6,230 nucleotides of DNA from an uncultured Clostridium sp. (GTDB lineage: Bacteria; Bacillota; Clostridia; Lachnospirales; Lachnospiraceae): positions 1 to 6,230 of the forward strand of contig CATWBR010000274.1 of the NCBI GenBank assembly GCA_958349075.1. Direction: 5' to 3'. Positions 6,230-6,230 of this stretch are shown one piece after another. Numbering within the stretch: position 1 is the stretch's first letter; each line of letters starts with the position of its first letter. Position numbers and translations under genes: made by a program. Under the pieces are notes generated by a model, which worked only from the letters and a program-made list of their open reading frames with translations, did not search any database and was not told the origin of the DNA.

Positions 6230-6230
6230 T

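Overview
The window is the start of a division and cell-wall (dcw) gene cluster from a Gram-positive, probably spore-forming Clostridia member. The order mraZ - rsmH - ftsL - class B PBP - second class B PBP is the one known from Bacillus subtilis (mraZ, rsmH, ftsL, pbpB, spoVD). The MraZ and RsmH sequences, the purine-rich Shine-Dalgarno (SD) sites and the mixed base composition fit a Lachnospiraceae / Clostridium cluster XIVa-type host. That placement is from impression only and was not checked by search. All genes lie on the + strand.

Layout. Positions 1-80 are a leader with about six AAAGTGG-like direct repeats at 10-11 bp spacing, almost certainly the operator for MraZ itself. Then come mraZ (91-516), rsmH (513-1457, ATGA overlap), ftsL (1463-1945, with its SD inside the end of rsmH) and a divisome-type class B PBP (1923-4082, overlapping ftsL by 23 nt). 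These four are packed as one translationally coupled unit. A 110-nt gap (4083-4192) with hairpin potential but no clear terminator separates them from a second class B PBP, SpoVD-like (4193-5935). The last 295 bases hold no gene. They form one very long imperfect palindrome, about 5940-6229, that begins 5 nt after the last stop codon and reaches the window edge.

How the genes work together. MraZ binds its own leader and tunes the cluster. RsmH methylates 16S rRNA. FtsL is a bitopic divisome protein that, with DivIC/DivIB partners, supports the septal transpeptidase. The first PBP is the likely septal transpeptidase. The second is probably its sporulation-cortex counterpart, made from the same locus and possibly from its own promoter.

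Nothing here looks like a defence or mobile-gene system. The points most worth a second look are the 290-bp palindrome (likely a repeated, non-coding element), the atypical SPQK active-site tetrad and acidic tail of the first PBP, the KTA in place of KTG in the second PBP, and the multi-copy MraZ operator.
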